Source: Lineus longissimus (Eukaryota; Nemertea; Pilidiophora; Heteronemertea; Lineidae). Taken from it: a stretch of DNA of 64,000 nucleotides. The position numbers and the translations under genes were made by a program. The stretch covers positions 14,455,501 through 14,519,500 of the forward strand of contig NC_088310.1 in NCBI RefSeq assembly GCF_910592395.1, given 5' to 3'. The notes below the pieces were generated by a model, which saw nothing but the letters and a program-made list of their open reading frames with translations, ran no database searches and was not told the DNA's origin. Shown one piece after another: positions 34,368 to 46,695 of this stretch; positions within the stretch are counted from its first letter, which is position 1; each line of letters opens with the position of its first letter.

Positions 34368-34682
34368 CTTGGTCAGAAAAGTGTCTCTGGAAAATTTGAT
34401 TATTACATCAAATGCCGCATACAACTTTCTCTACACTTGATACTGATCACCTGAACCAAGTTTCAAGTGTATCAATGCTCTGTAAGTGGTGAAAATTTAT
34501 ACCTGCTAAAAGTTCAATCCCAACTTTTTTTGTACATGTGTTTGATTTCACCTCTTTCATATTCATGCTTGGGTTGGCTGAATAATCCCATGGTTACCAG
34601 AATATGAATCAAAAACGTTGTCAGGGGCAACAATTAGACCAGGGCTACAAATACCCCACTTTACCTTGTATATTGCCAAATA

Positions 34683-36634
34683 TATTAGCTTAATCTGGAT
34701 TCATCGGGTATATTTAAAGGTAAATACTAACAGATAAACGGCGCCCCATATGGGCAACATCACATTTTGTCGGGCCACAAAACATCAACGTTGTGAAACG
34801 GAACTGCTATTCATATAGCATGATGCAGTGTTCTCGCCAGGCCATTTAAACGGGGCGCTAGCGCCTCGTTTAAATTCGAGCAGTGAAAATGCGACCCATC
34901 TAAAATTAGCCCGCCCTGTTAAATTTGCAGCTGCCCTCTTTAAATTCACCTCCGCCATGCTTAAATCCGAGCCAATAGTTACACAAACACAGCCGTAAAT
35001 ATCGCATATAAACATTCCGCCGTCACTCAACGATCATATCCTACCGCAACCCGACTGCCAGCCATCTCAATTACCCGGTACAGCACTACATCAATAGCCG
35101 GCACGCGATTTGCGCTACACTGCCTACCAAATTCTCTATCAAATTGCTGCCGATCGGGGCAGACTCTGTTCCAAACTGCTTTATTGATATAGCGTCGGCA
35201 AGCGTTGATTCTATTTCGTGTAACATTCTGTCGATACATGTATGCATGTAGGCCTTTGCTTTGTAACTTGACAAAATATCAATTATATTTCATTTCATTT
35301 CAGAAGCCTGAGTGTAAGAGTATTCTTTTCCATTTTTTTTAAACGAGCTGTAGGCCTATATTTCAATGTAGGTTACCATGCCACCTAGGCCGCAGCGTTC
35401 TCCAACCCCATTAATCGCCATGGTGGGCCGCCATGGCGAGATCGTAGGCCGCCATCCCGAAAATTTTCAGTGACTCGCCCCCCAAGTTGCCATCCTTTGC
35501 CGCCTTTTTCCCCCACCAAGCCAAATAATATTGAAATCACGTATCACATATCTTCTCGTTTGATCCCGTTGTACCTGTATATTAATTGAAACAGACTGCT
35601 GATTTTACGCCGACAGCTATTATCATCCACCTGCGGCACACCTGCAAGCACACTTGTTTAGTGTACAATCTTTTTTTATCATAATTAAAAACAACCGTCC
35701 CCGTTCTGCCACTAGCCGATCATACAGGTGAGCTTTGGCCACTCACTTGACCTCGTTGCCAAGGCTACGGGTGATTGTTATTGGCCGACCGTCGTCTGCC
35801 GGAACACGTGGATAGTAATAGTAGTACTTCGGGCAGCGCAGTTGAGTTGAGAGCGCGAAGTGGATATCGCTACTGACTGAGTAGGCCTGCATTTTTTTTA
35901 TTCTATTGGTTGGAATTGTACGGCACAAGACATACATTGTACAAGTATAGAATCGTCGATCATCATCATGTCAACATGAAGAAGCACAGGGCTTGCACAG
36001 TTAGTTACTGCGCATCTGCGGGCTGCAGGATGCGCAGTTTGCTACTACGCATCTATATTTGGCACCGCTATCTGGTTACCAAATACCATGTGCTTTGACG
36101 AGGGCAAGGGGGATCAAAAACTTTTTTTGGAACCAGTGAATTTTTTATTTGTACAACTTCAATTTTTTATCGTATAAACTGTCTTCAGGTGGTAATATTA
36201 TGTTGAGTGCCCATACAAACACCAATTTTTATCTCTCCGTATAATGTCGTGTACCCGACCGTACAGCGCTGCAGGGACATCGGAAAACGTACAAAATACG
36301 GTTGAAACGTACAAGTAAACAGCCCTGCGTATGTAACGGTTTGAATACTAGTATTACGTGGATTACTATATTTCGGCGCAGAGATCAGGTAGGCTTATAT
36401 GATGTTTTGTTCCTGATGTGCACACGTGGGAAAATTTTGTCGTCACCTTCAGTAACCCCGCCATGCGACCCTCCCGCCGACCGACGTGATGCCGCAAATT
36501 GCCGTGAAGCAAAATGTTTTGCCTACGATACTAACGCTGCAATGTGTTATATCATCAGAATTAGGCCTGAAATTGTACCTCAGAGCATCTAGGTTTCAAA
36601 AATTTTCTGTGATGTGTATGGCTTAGATTTTTAA
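34683..36634. other. Non-coding stretch with a 30-bp palindrome
   Basis: At 34845-34874 a near-perfect palindrome reads TTTAAACGGGGCGCTAGCGC then CTCGTTTAAA. The preceding CAGTGTTCTCGCC looks like a hAT-style terminus, but no matching right end was found. GGCCGCCATGG-type words cluster at about 35390-35470. No exon was supported in the rest. Confidence 0.5.
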
Positions 36635-39141
36635 ACAAGAGGCCCAAGGGCCTCGCGCTCAGCTGAAATGGCAAGGCAAAGGCAAGGGCCAAGTGTGTGT
36701 TGGTACCGTTATTATGAGGCAACGTGAAGCTGTAACGTCTAGCACGCAGAAGTGCTGGTGCGAAAGACCTTCTTGCTATATCAGTGCATGCTGAAGTACT
36801 GAGTTGACGTCACCCTGCTATTATGACGTAAAGTCATTTCTATTGCCGTTGCAGTAGAGGGGTGTGTGATGACGTCAAGGAGTTGTGTGGTGACGTCAAA
36901 GAGTGGAGTCCTTGTCTTCATGCAGCGTAGGTGGAACTAATAACAAGCACATGGACACAAGGTACCTAATTATTACAGTGTATTTTGTGAGGTGGGACCT
37001 GGTGCTTTACAATGGTCAAATGAACCGACTGTTGTTTGGACATTGATGAAGTGGATGCAGCCAAATGTATGGGATGGCCTTTTTTGTATGTGAAGAAAAG
37101 AAGATAAACAAAATGAACTTTATTGGTGCGGCAGATATTTGATACCTTTCGGCAGATATTTGAAGCACCTTGCAGCAGATATTTGTTGCCTTGCGGCAGA
37201 TATTTGATAACGCTCTCCGGGAATGGAAAGCAGTAAAACGAGTAAGCACACCTTACTCTGAATGTGGGAACAGTAAGTGCTTTCCTGGACTTGAAATGTG
37301 CCAACGACTCCTCTTGCAATAACCAACAACAGTTAATCTGTAAAAAAAGAGAAGAGAAATTAACACTGACTGAATAAAAAAGGGTGACATAGACGGGGAA
37401 ATGTACACCACCAGATACAGTCTGTGCTTGATCAGGCATTTGTCAGATGATATCCTGAACAAGGCATCTATGGAAGCAATTCCAGAAAGAGACTTAACCT
37501 TCGAAGGGCACACTTATTACTTAGTGAAAAGTCAGTCCTGTGCCTGTGGGCTGCTTTCCAATTCAAAATAAAAGTGTTACCTCTTTAGATTAGTCTCACA
37601 GACTGAACCATAACACTCAACAGCCAACTGTGCCCACATGATGTGAGCCGAGAGCTGGGCTTAATGATGAGGCCATGCACAGCGCAGTGTACAGACACAC
37701 TGAGACAGTACAGGATTGCAAACCAAAAACATGAGCAATGCTGCGTAACGAAACTGCAGTGGAATTCATACTACGATGTCATAATGTGACTTTCAAAATA
37801 ATTGTTGTCACGGCCAATGACCAGACAGGGAGAAAACAAACGTAAATGGCGAGATTTGTTGCAAAATTGCCAACCACAACAACTCAGGGACCGTAGCCAA
37901 AATGGCCGACGGCGAATTCTCCGGTCACTAGCGCAGTCCATAAACAAGCATCAATTTTACCAACTTTAGGTGCAAGCTTGGTCATCAAAGTTACAGAACT
38001 GTTAGAAATACATCTAAACAACATATATATACAGTTAAAAGTGAACAAAAATCAAGATTCAACCTCCGGGCGCTACCTTTTTTACTCTGCCAGACTCCGG
38101 GCCCTACCGGTCGTTATTTAGTGCAACCGCCACCAGAGTGTTTATCAAGATCTTTCGCCGTTTTAATTGCACGTTTTAGGCGGATTAATCAATTATTACA
38201 TGCATGCATTATATATCACCGAAATGATAATTGCGTAGGCTATTTGAAACTAAGTTCAGATATCATTTTCGATCTTTGAATTGAATTTAGGCGAGTGATT
38301 TTTGACACCTGGTCGACATAACTCTCTAGACTTTTTGAAACCAAGTTCAGATACTTATGTTCACAAAAATTCGAAGCTATGCAAGCGATTTTTCACTGGC
38401 AGAGATCGACGGAAACAAATTTCTCGCTCTAAAATGACATGAGACGAGCACCAACTTTCGCTAATTTGTTCACAAAATTTCCGCAATATTATAAAAAACT
38501 ATTGATAAATCTGAATTATATAGACTCTTTTCAGTACCTAAACAAATTTCAGGTACATGGTCATGTTGATTGAAAGAGTATCAACCGATTGAACATGAGA
38601 AATTTCACTCACCTTCATTGAAGCAGCGACTACCGCCATTTTTAAATGGTGGCATCTCTTCTATCGATCGGCCAATCAGCGGCACTGCTTCCTAAAAGTT
38701 GAGCCACCGCCAAATTTGAAATCGCCAAAATTCAGTCAATGTGCCTGCAGCGCCAACTGGCGGTAAAAACTATATTAATTCCATTAAAAGTAAAAAATGA
38801 AAAAATATTTTAAAATATTCAGCCACATTTGAAAACAATATTTGCTCTGTGGACCGAGGTAAAAAGGGAAAGAAATCTAAACGCGAAATGACCTCATTCT
38901 CTTTAATACAGGTCGGATCGCGCTGATTTTTCGTTTCTGAGTTCACCTTGGGCAACTCCTAATTTAGCACCGTCAACGAAGTGGCTAGGCCTTCCCGGTC
39001 AGAAATGTCCAATTTTGTCCACAGATGGGTCCCTAGATGGACGGATGGATGGATGGATGGATGGACGGATGGATTGCAGGACGGACACCATTTGAACAGC
39101 TATTCTACTAGCTCCGCTGACTTTGTCAGCTGAGCTAAAAA
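36635..39141 (+). mobile_element. Family A element, long type, copy 2
   Basis: An intact 5' palindrome AGGCCCAAGGGCCT starts the element. The end has a GGACGGATGGATGGATGGAT tract and then the hairpin ...GACTTTGTCAGCTGAGCTAAAAA. The interior matches copies 27514-30252 and 58564-62487 at high identity with scattered indels. Reading frames inside are not shared in a way that suggests a protein. Confidence 0.88.
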
Positions 39142-39326
39142 GTGATACAAATGTGTTTGATGACACCAAACACTCACTGAATTCTGAATAAACCCATTGT
39201 ACAAAGTCGGGGAATACATAACGCATTAGCTTATACATGTAAACTGCCCATTGGTTAGGTTTTACGTCTCTTGAAAAATGCACAGAGCATTCACAGACGA
39301 AGACTGACATATATATAGCAGGGAAT

Positions 39327-39830
39327 ATGGCGGCGGTTTTCCTCAGACTTGACAAGGAAAATAGGCATGCTCGGACGCGCGAGCAACTTTTTAGAGATTG
39401 CATCCACCCATATATTTATAAGATGCCAAGACATGTGCTTCTCGAAGTAATCGACCTTATTCGTGTTGAAGTTGAACATCTTACTCGAAGGTCACACGCA
39501 ATACCCGCTACGTTGCAAATACTAAGTGCCATTCAATATTTCCAGCTGGTTACAGTAGGTGGAGTGAGTCAGCCATCTATTCCCAGGATTATTAACAGGG
39601 TGTCTTCTGCTTTTCACAGAGTTTCAACAATCGACCTCATTCGTGTTGAAGTCGAACATCTTACTCGAAGGTCACACGCAATAGCCGCTATGTTGCAAAT
39701 ACTAAGTGCCATTCAATATTTCCAGCTGGTTACAGTAGGTGGAGTGAGTCAGCCATCTATTACCAGAATTATTCACAGTGAAACCAACAAGAAAACATGT
39801 CCCCAGTTGACTCAAATATCATCTTTTTGA
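39327..39830 (+). pseudogene. HARBI1-like transposase N-terminal fragment with in-frame internal duplication
   Basis: From ATG 39327 a 167-codon frame encodes the N-terminal helical region of PIF/Harbinger transposases: LLEVIDLIRVEVEHLTRRSH, then LQILSAIQYFQLVTVGGVSQ and PSIPRIINRVSSAFHRVS, the helix-turn-helix block. A 180-bp segment (60 codons) is repeated in frame: 39451-39598 recurs at 39631-39778 with about eight changes. The DDE catalytic domain is missing. It may be a transposon remnant or an exon of a larger gene; no donor site was convincing. Confidence 0.7.
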
Positions 39831-40043
39831 CTGTACTATACCTCATTGTAAAAGTTTGACTACAAGAGCGTGCACGGTATATAGATTTGATCATCAGATT
39901 TACTTTACCACGTTTACGGTACCGTTGTTGCTAAGAACGTTTGGGAATACCAGATGACATATTATGTTTATGGAACCATAACTGAAAAAATCTACGTATC
40001 TTTGTAAATAAGGTCCCTGAACAATATCACTTCCTTTACTTAC

Positions 40044-40137
40044 CATTTACCATTTCTCTCTTGTACTGGTCTAATTGGTCTCTGCACTGGCTGAGCGTCC
40101 TCAGGCATTTATTGTATGCTTGTATCAACACCTGACG
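40044..40137 (-). CDS. Ubr1/2: Exon of UBR1/UBR2-type E3 ubiquitin ligase
   Basis: This 94-bp minus-strand exon lies between the acceptor TTATTCTTGCAG and the donor ATG|GTAAGT. It encodes RQVLIQAYNKCLRTLSQCRD and QLDQYKREMVN, matching the UBR1/UBR2 helix that follows the FxEWCxxD motif. It starts in phase 0 after exon 52561-52689 (ending WCGTD) and leaves one base that joins exon 25743-25888 as GTT (Val). An alternative GTAAATGG donor seven bases earlier would break the frame, so the downstream one is chosen. Confidence 0.85.
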
Positions 40138-40673
40138 CTGCAAGAATAAATGACATTCATCTATACAATAATATCAGGTTATTCAGCAGAAAGTGTTCTG
40201 AATTTTTTGTGCCTATATCTCAGAGATGAAGGCAGGAAAAATTATTTTAGTCTGTTTCACTTTCAGACATGGAATATTCTTGCATGTGGTTTTTAAATTA
40301 CAGCACGATAGCATGTGTACCTTTTTCAACCACCAAATCTATATCTTCATGTCATCATGCATCAGTTATTCAATTACATCAGCAAACAAAAGTGAGTACA
40401 CTACGAAAAATGATATTGTACAGCAAATATGTGGAGTTTAGTTTAGATATTTCTAATCCAATATTATATTGACTTTTGCCAGCTTCCTGAAAAATCACAA
40501 GTCCTCATGTCAAATGCTGTTGGTGAAGAAACAGTCGCAAAAGCGAATTTGTTGGAGGGCCCAAACCCCCAATAACAGTTTTGAAAGGGAATGGTACAGA
40601 AGGCAAAAAGACAGTAGTGAATGAATGAATCATTCTAACATTGCTTTCAGCATTTCAAATTTATTTTTATTCA
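40138..40673. other. Intron, no recognisable feature
   Basis: No repeat ends or exons were supported. Confidence 0.5.
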
Positions 40674-41062
40674 GGACGAAATGGTCTATGGACCATGTGC
40701 TCTCCTGGGTTCCTGCATTAAACAATAGAAGACAAAAGACAATGCATGATGGTTAAGAAACGTGGTATAGTAAATAGCCATAAATATATATCTATGCCAT
40801 TTGACCTCTATGGCCTTGATAAGTTGGTCAAATCCAGGTCACAATTTCTGTATCGTGTGAAATGTACCGATGATATACAATGTGTGGGAATCAAGCAAGT
40901 AAAGAAGTCAAGGAATTAATTTTTTTTTCGGATTTGGCTCCCTGGTGGACAATCAGTGGTTGAAACAAGGTTGAAACAAACTGCAATTCCTGAGATCAAC
41001 TGTCCACACAAACAGCAAATATCTGCTAGAGAAATTTGAGCAAAAAAATATTACTTCCAATG
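40674..41062 (+). repeat. Degenerate family B element (head and one monomer)
   Basis: AAATGGTCTATGGACCAT then GTGCTCTCC is a mutated B head that keeps its palindrome. CATTTGACCTCTATGGCCTT, TTGGTCAAATCC and GGCTCCCTGGTGGACAATCA follow in B monomer order. The 3' end is lost. Confidence 0.6.
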
Positions 41063-42879
41063 TTCTTCTTGCTGAGTTAGGTACAGGCTTCATCTAAAAA
41101 TCCTCTGATAAAATTTGTTTAAAAAATACTTATTCATGATCACCATTATTAAATAATAGCAGCAGTATATATTCATAATCACTATTAGTGCTACAAAAAC
41201 ATTGTCGACTAAATGAAAATACTGACTTTGATGAACAGCTACAACATATGGGGGCACCTACGGAGTACGCTGTAGCCTTTTAAAAAGCTGAAAACTGGCA
41301 CCTAAGGCTAATTCCAATGTTATTTGAATCATCCGCTACAATGGAGAATCCCCATAACGTCATCACCGTGAAGCCATAATGAATGACCAATAGGCATGTT
41401 TTCTCCCCTTTGTGTGTTTGATTTCGTCTTGTCGATGTATTTTGGGGGGTTTCGTAGGGTTTCTGAGGGGAGGACCAGGCCAACTATCGAGGATGCTACA
41501 GAAACATGAATTATAAAATCCATTATAGGGAATAGGGGTTAGTTTATGACTTTATATGATAGTATATCATCTCTTGTTTCAATCCAGAGTACTACAGTGC
41601 GTATTGGTCAATGTTTGTGGCCGTGAGGGGTGGTGTGGCTGGCCAACCCCCCTGGGCCCTTTTTGGTGAATAAGTCCCTTTTTTGTGGTTAAACGCTGTT
41701 TCTTTCTCAATTTTAAATCGGGAATATTTAGATTACATTATGAGATTTCAGAAAATGTATACTTTATTGGGTCTACCTTGGTTCATTGCGTTGTTATTAT
41801 TGTTCTTCTGAATTGGTTGCCATTACCTGAAATGCCTTGCCCCGTTCAGGGTATTGAAATATTAAGTGCTTTCCTCCGTATGGGTTAAGAAGGGGACTTT
41901 TTACACTACAGTTCCCATACACTAAGAGCTTAGAGACAAAATAGACGGTTGAAATTTTCTTGGAAACGTTTTCTTCAATCACGAAAATATTCTGCCGTGA
42001 ATAGTATGTCCATCGTAATGAATAAATATAATGTTGATGACAAAGGTAGTTTGCGCTAGTTTGTATTTGAGGAAGAACGAGCATCAATTTGATGGGTGAA
42101 GTGTTCTGTGGCGAGATCACTTAAAATTGCAGGCAGCTGCCGACTCAGAATTAGGCTGAACACTGCGGTCTTGTTGAAGGTGAATGAATTATTCTATTTT
42201 CGTCGGGTGATCAAAGTGCCGGTGAACCACATAATTAGCAGTCCGTCAGAATTTATGCGATATCCATCTCATGATGATCAAAAATGTCTCAGAAATCGGC
42301 AATGGCGGATTGCCATCAGCAAATTCAGGCGAGAAACTTTGGTCACAATCGTGACAATTGTGCTTTCAAAACACCTATGAATGACTTAATATCACCCAGA
42401 CTCCTCTCATAAGACATACCTCCACTGAACAAAAATGCTGTAATCTCGGTAGACATGTCATGAGTGCTGAAATTAACGATCGTTTTCCTCTCCCCTGATC
42501 ACCCCTGTAGAAATGTACTGTACAGCACATATAAATACACATGCAGTGCATACGACTATGCTTTCTCAAGTCAGGCTCAATCATATCCATGAAATTCCTT
42601 GATCATTAGCACCTTATCGGTGTCTGCTGGTCTTATATAACTTGGTAAGCAAAATTAAAATCTTCCTCCATTATGTTTTATAGGGATGATGGACAGTTGC
42701 ATTTCAACGTTTTCGGTGACCAATTCACAGTCGACCGAGGACCGAGAGAGAGGGAGAGGAGCTGAGCAACTTACTTTTTCCCTGTAATACTTAAAGCAAA
42801 TAGATTAAATAAAGAAAACATGTGGCAGTTGGTTTACAGAAAGTTTAGTTTTTACTTAATGTTATGTATCAATCATACA
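41063..42879. other. Intron, no firm feature
   Basis: It shares GAAAATACTGACTTTGATGA with 27341, suggesting an old dispersed repeat. A GA-rich tract lies at about 42740-42765. No exon was supported on either strand. Confidence 0.45.
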
Positions 42880-43220
42880 ATACTGGTTGGTTGTCCCTGA
42901 TGTAAGGTCAAGACTTTACTGGTTGGCCTCGGCTGGACCATGTTCACTGGACTACTTTGTCACAACCTACACCTCAAAGGACTAGATGTTAAGGTCCAGA
43001 CTGTTACTCGTTGTCCAAAGGTTGTACCATGTATATGTTTGACTGGTTTGTCTCAAGCTACGCTTCAAAGGAATTGATACAAAGGTCCTGACTGCATTCT
43101 AGGTTGTGACCTTGCATGGACTGGTTTGTCTCGTGCTAAACTTCAAAGGATTTGATGTGAAGGCCCAGACTGCAGTTGCTGGATGTCTTCTGGGTTCTGA
43201 CCATGTATCAACTGGGTTGT
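42880..43220 (-). repeat. ~85-bp dispersed minisatellite, inverted partner of 13380-13655
   Basis: Four units carry CACAACCTACACCTCAAAGG-like heads (about 42961, 43051, 43129) and GGTCCAGACTG cores. It is the complement of the 13.4-kb array, including the CCCTGATGTAAGGTC boundary. Confidence 0.7.
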
Positions 43221-43432
43221 GACAGTCCAAGGAACCCCATCCTAAAATATCCTAACCTTGTCCATCATTCCCTAATCACATCTAAAAATTGTCCATTGGT
43301 AAGTTGCGTGAAGACGAATCTATGCCATCACCTGATGGCTCTAGTAATAGGATGCAAACCATGAGCATATTGAGTTCTTGTTTCAAAAAGTAGCTCATAG
43401 GATGAAATAAAACAAATATGTACATATCATAT

Positions 43433-43570
43433 GGTTTGAGACAAGGCGAATATTTCATATAATGTGGCAAATAATTGAATCCCACATGGTGCCCATGGCT
43501 GCATTAGGGAATTATATGCATACCATTAGTTTGTAGCGGGTGCATTTTTTCATGGGATGCAAATACATGT
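43433..43570 (+). repeat. Dispersed repeat with GTGCATTTTTTCATGGGATG
   Basis: GAATTATATGCATACCATTAG followed by TTTGTAGCGGGTGCATTTTT recurs at 50105-50310 (same strand) and, inverted, at 47105-47215. The copies diverge moderately. Confidence 0.7.
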
Positions 43571-43574
43571 AGTG

Positions 43575-43800
43575 TTTCTCAAATAATAATATAATAATAA
43601 TAATATAAGATAATTTCTTTAGCGCTCGAATTATGCAAGGCATATTCTCGAGCACTTTACAATGCAAAACACTCCCTAAAAAGATGACACTTAAGGAGTG
43701 CTTTAAACTGGCCGATGTTACTTGCTAACCGTATGTTACATGGAAGATTGTTCCATAGCTTGGGGGCAGCCGAGCAAAACGCCCGGTCCCCAAAACAATG
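43575..43800 (+). repeat. Interspersed repeat headed by (AAT)n
   Basis: AATAATAATATAATAATAAT is followed by TTTCTTTAGCGCTCGAATTA and CGAGCACTTTACAATGC, then a stretch ending GCAAAACGCCCGGTCCCC. This is a widespread animal interspersed-repeat style; I do not assign a family. Confidence 0.5.
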
Positions 43801-44214
43801 ATATACAGGTTATCCTTGCATATTGTCTTCTATACCTTCTTGTACAACTGAAGTTGTACATGTGCCATACATTTAATTAGGTCCACAAAGGGTATCACGA
43901 GGAGTGGGTGTGAACACCCAAGAAATCTTTGTAGTAAACCCTGCCCTCTTTGCCTAGTCTTGCCCGCCAAGAGTCGTTTTTGCACCGCCCCTGAGTAATG
44001 ATCTTCAAAACATTTGTTACTAAATGAATGATTTTCCCCGTCCACAGACCGTGGCAGTCTGGCGTAAGAACATTTGACCAATATCGTTGGGTTTCATAAC
44101 CTTGTGACATGACATAGTCAGGTCTACACATAATCATTATATCCCACATTAGGCTCATCGCAATGTCACCCAAAGACATTACAGACAAAGGTAACCTGTT
44201 TATATTAGGCATAG
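43801..44214. other. Intron, no recognisable feature
   Basis: No supported exon or repeat end. Confidence 0.45.
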
Positions 44215-44525
44215 TACAAATACTGGTAATCAATCTCTACTTTGGGTGACACAGACTGTATTGTTTAGAATTAAGCTTGTTGTACACCTCTGGTTATGTA
44301 ATAATCACACAAAGCAGCAGTGACATATATATTCAACTCAAAGGACATGTTAAACCCTGTTGCCATCTGTTGGATTAGTAATAGGGAGGGCGGCTGATCT
44401 ATGGAACAGCCTCCTTTCTATTGATTGGGGTTTGAAGAATTAGGCTCAGGCTTCAGTACGACAGTAGGGAACAATGAATGACCTTGAGGAAAGATAAAAT
44501 AGAAACCGAATCAGGATCAAGGGCG
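44215..44525 (-). repeat. Dispersed repeat, inverted partner of 27010-27300
   Basis: The complement matches 27010-27300 across most of its length and has an extra ~30 bases near 44310-44350. The pair flanks UBR exon 40044-40137. Confidence 0.7.
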
Positions 44526-44587
44526 CCAACAATGTAATGTCACTTAAGTACAACAATCAATATGATTGCAATGCAAGAAAAGACATA

Positions 44588-46695
44588 ACAAGAGGCCCAA
44601 GGGCCTGGCGCTCAGCTGAGTTAATATCATTAATATCTTCCCGGTGGTTAGTTCATTATGCATGAAAATGGCATGCTCCATGGTATTTGATATCCTTTTG
44701 CGTTCACTACGGTACCAATGTTTTTGGTTGACATAATTATGTCACTGTTGGAATATTCTCATGGTTTATGGTATGCACCTGTTGATGGGCCATATGAATA
44801 AAAACTAGCATAAGCTTTTACTCCAGATTTTGAAGTATATAGTATGCTTCAAAAATTGGAATAGTTTAGTACTTGTGAAAGCAAAGGATTTTTAGAAATC
44901 AGTATTTGCTACCAAGTCAAGTAAATGCTAGACTATATATGAACGAAAATGTAGGATGAACCTTTTACTTGGTAGTATAAATGTATTTTTCTTGGAATCA
45001 TGTAGCCTTTAAAAGTCGAAGTGAATGGTTGGTTGTTCCTCTTTGCCGGACTGCATTCACATTTTGTTTGGTGGACATGTCATGCAAGAATTGGTCAAAC
45101 CATACATCCATTTATGGAGAATCAGAGTGCATGGATGCCGAGTCATTAAAAATGTCTACTAAAGAATTATTCTTGGGTCATGAAGGGAAACCTGCGTTGT
45201 TTAGTATGAAAGTGAAAAATATGACAGAGTTAAGAAAATTATGTTTTATTGAACAATAGTAAGTTTTGATTGTCTGCTTGGCTCCTTGCCAGTTAAATAT
45301 AAAATAACATGTGACTATACACAAAATAGAAAACTTTGATGGAAATTGTAAATCATTTTTTTATCTATCAGGGGAAAACAAGCTGATGATGATCAAGTAA
45401 ATCAATCATGAGAAATCGTTTTGTTGCTGAAGCTTGCATGACGAAGTTAATGCTAAACCTTTTATTGTGCTCTACTGCGCCACCGTAGTTTTCTATTTAG
45501 ACTAGCGATGACGTCATTTCTGGTGATTCCCTACGTTGTCAAATGAGTGCTTTTTCAAATGTGCCATTTGGAATTGTACAGTATGCAATGTATTTTTTCA
45601 GCGCTGTCAGTTGCCGAAGAGAATGCCGTAGCTCCCTCAATTTCCAATCAATTTTTATGGGAGTGACATTATTGTATTGCTTAGAATGTCTACTTTTTAC
45701 TCATGAAAGAATCGTAGAACTAAAACTTAATAGGCAAACAGAATCATGCCGATTCACTGCACATACTGTGGGAATTCTCCACTTCAAAATACATCGGCGA
45801 TGTCATCGCGAACAGAGCATGCACTTCCGATATCGTTTTCACAGAAATGTGGCCAAATTTTCAAGAACTAATTTCTGAAAGTAGTCCCTAAAGACCTTAT
45901 GACTACCACTGAAACAAACTAGTGATAATATCGCCTACCAGACTACCGTAGTACTAGCCCGTAGCCACGTAGCGGGTCATCGTCATCGAGCTGAGTGTCA
46001 TTGAGCTCCAAGATTATTGCACATGGAGTAAACAACATGCCGCCATTTTGTCTCCGCTTCGGTATTTCGTAGGCCGCTTATAATGCACCTTCTCAATTAA
46101 AACCAACATAATCAGGTCTTACATCGTTGATTAAATAGGAACACCACACAAAACACAATAAAGTGGGGGTACAATCAATTACGAAGCTGAAGTGAACAGT
46201 GATTTATTCCTGGAGCTACTGCTGCTTTTTTGTGTAGCTGCCATGTTTTGAGAACTGGCAAATAGGAGACTTCATTGATGGCTGACGTCATCGGGCGGGA
46301 ATTTGGATCAGCAGAAATAATTAAAAGGCAGGTAGCGCCCTATCCTGTTAAAATTTTGAACTTTTTCTCAATGAAATAGTTTTTCAAGAATTTTATCTTA
46401 ATATTAAAGCATATTTCGACTAATTCTGCTGCTCCTAGGCCGATATAGGCCAGTTTCCTTCATGCGCTCTCGCTCGCAGGAAGTAGGTCGAATGGCGACA
46501 AATTTTGTTTTGAAAGTAGAGTTTGACCAGAAGTATCCAGAAATGCAAAATTGAAGTCTCTAGGTCTTACGGTTACAAAATGTGCACCATGGGTTTAACG
46601 GACGGACCGACGGACGGACGGCCCGACTGACAGACGGACGCCACTGAGCAGCTTATTTGACAAGCTCAGCAGACTTTGTCAGCTGAGCTAAAAAT
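44588..46695 (+). mobile_element. Family A element, second interior type, copy 1
   Basis: The start AACAAGAGGCCCAAGGGCCT then GGCGCTCAGCTGA and the end (GACGGACGGCCCGACTGACAG, then a hairpin closing TCAGCTGAGCTAAAAA) match the long-type copies. The interior is unrelated to them. Copy 2 is 56098-57813. A frame at 45543-45878 is shared with copy 2 but shows no constraint. Confidence 0.88.

Larger units (their letters stand above)
33087..34668. mobile_element. TIR element with GTAGCCCC subterminal motifs and 14-bp flanking duplication
   Basis: The left end AAGGTAAAATGGGGTAATTG then TAGCCCC is inverted at the right (complement CAAGGTAAAGTGGGGTATTT then GTAGCCC). The 14 bases TATATTGCCAAATA occur exactly at 33073-33086 and 34669-34682. 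GGGGCTACAA or its complement recurs near both ends and at about 33285, 34249 and 34343. A piggyBac-type MITE (33822-34137) is nested inside, and 92-bp direct repeats lie at 34181-34367. No transposase frame is visible. A 14-bp duplication is longer than in the usual cut-and-paste superfamilies, so classification is open. Confidence 0.75.

Noticed and set aside
45543-45878. 111-codon frame shared by the two second-type family A copies (also 56683-57000)
   Set aside because: Differences between copies are about three non-synonymous to two synonymous, the start region is lost in copy 2, and no domain is visible. Similarity simply reflects recent copying of non-coding DNA.
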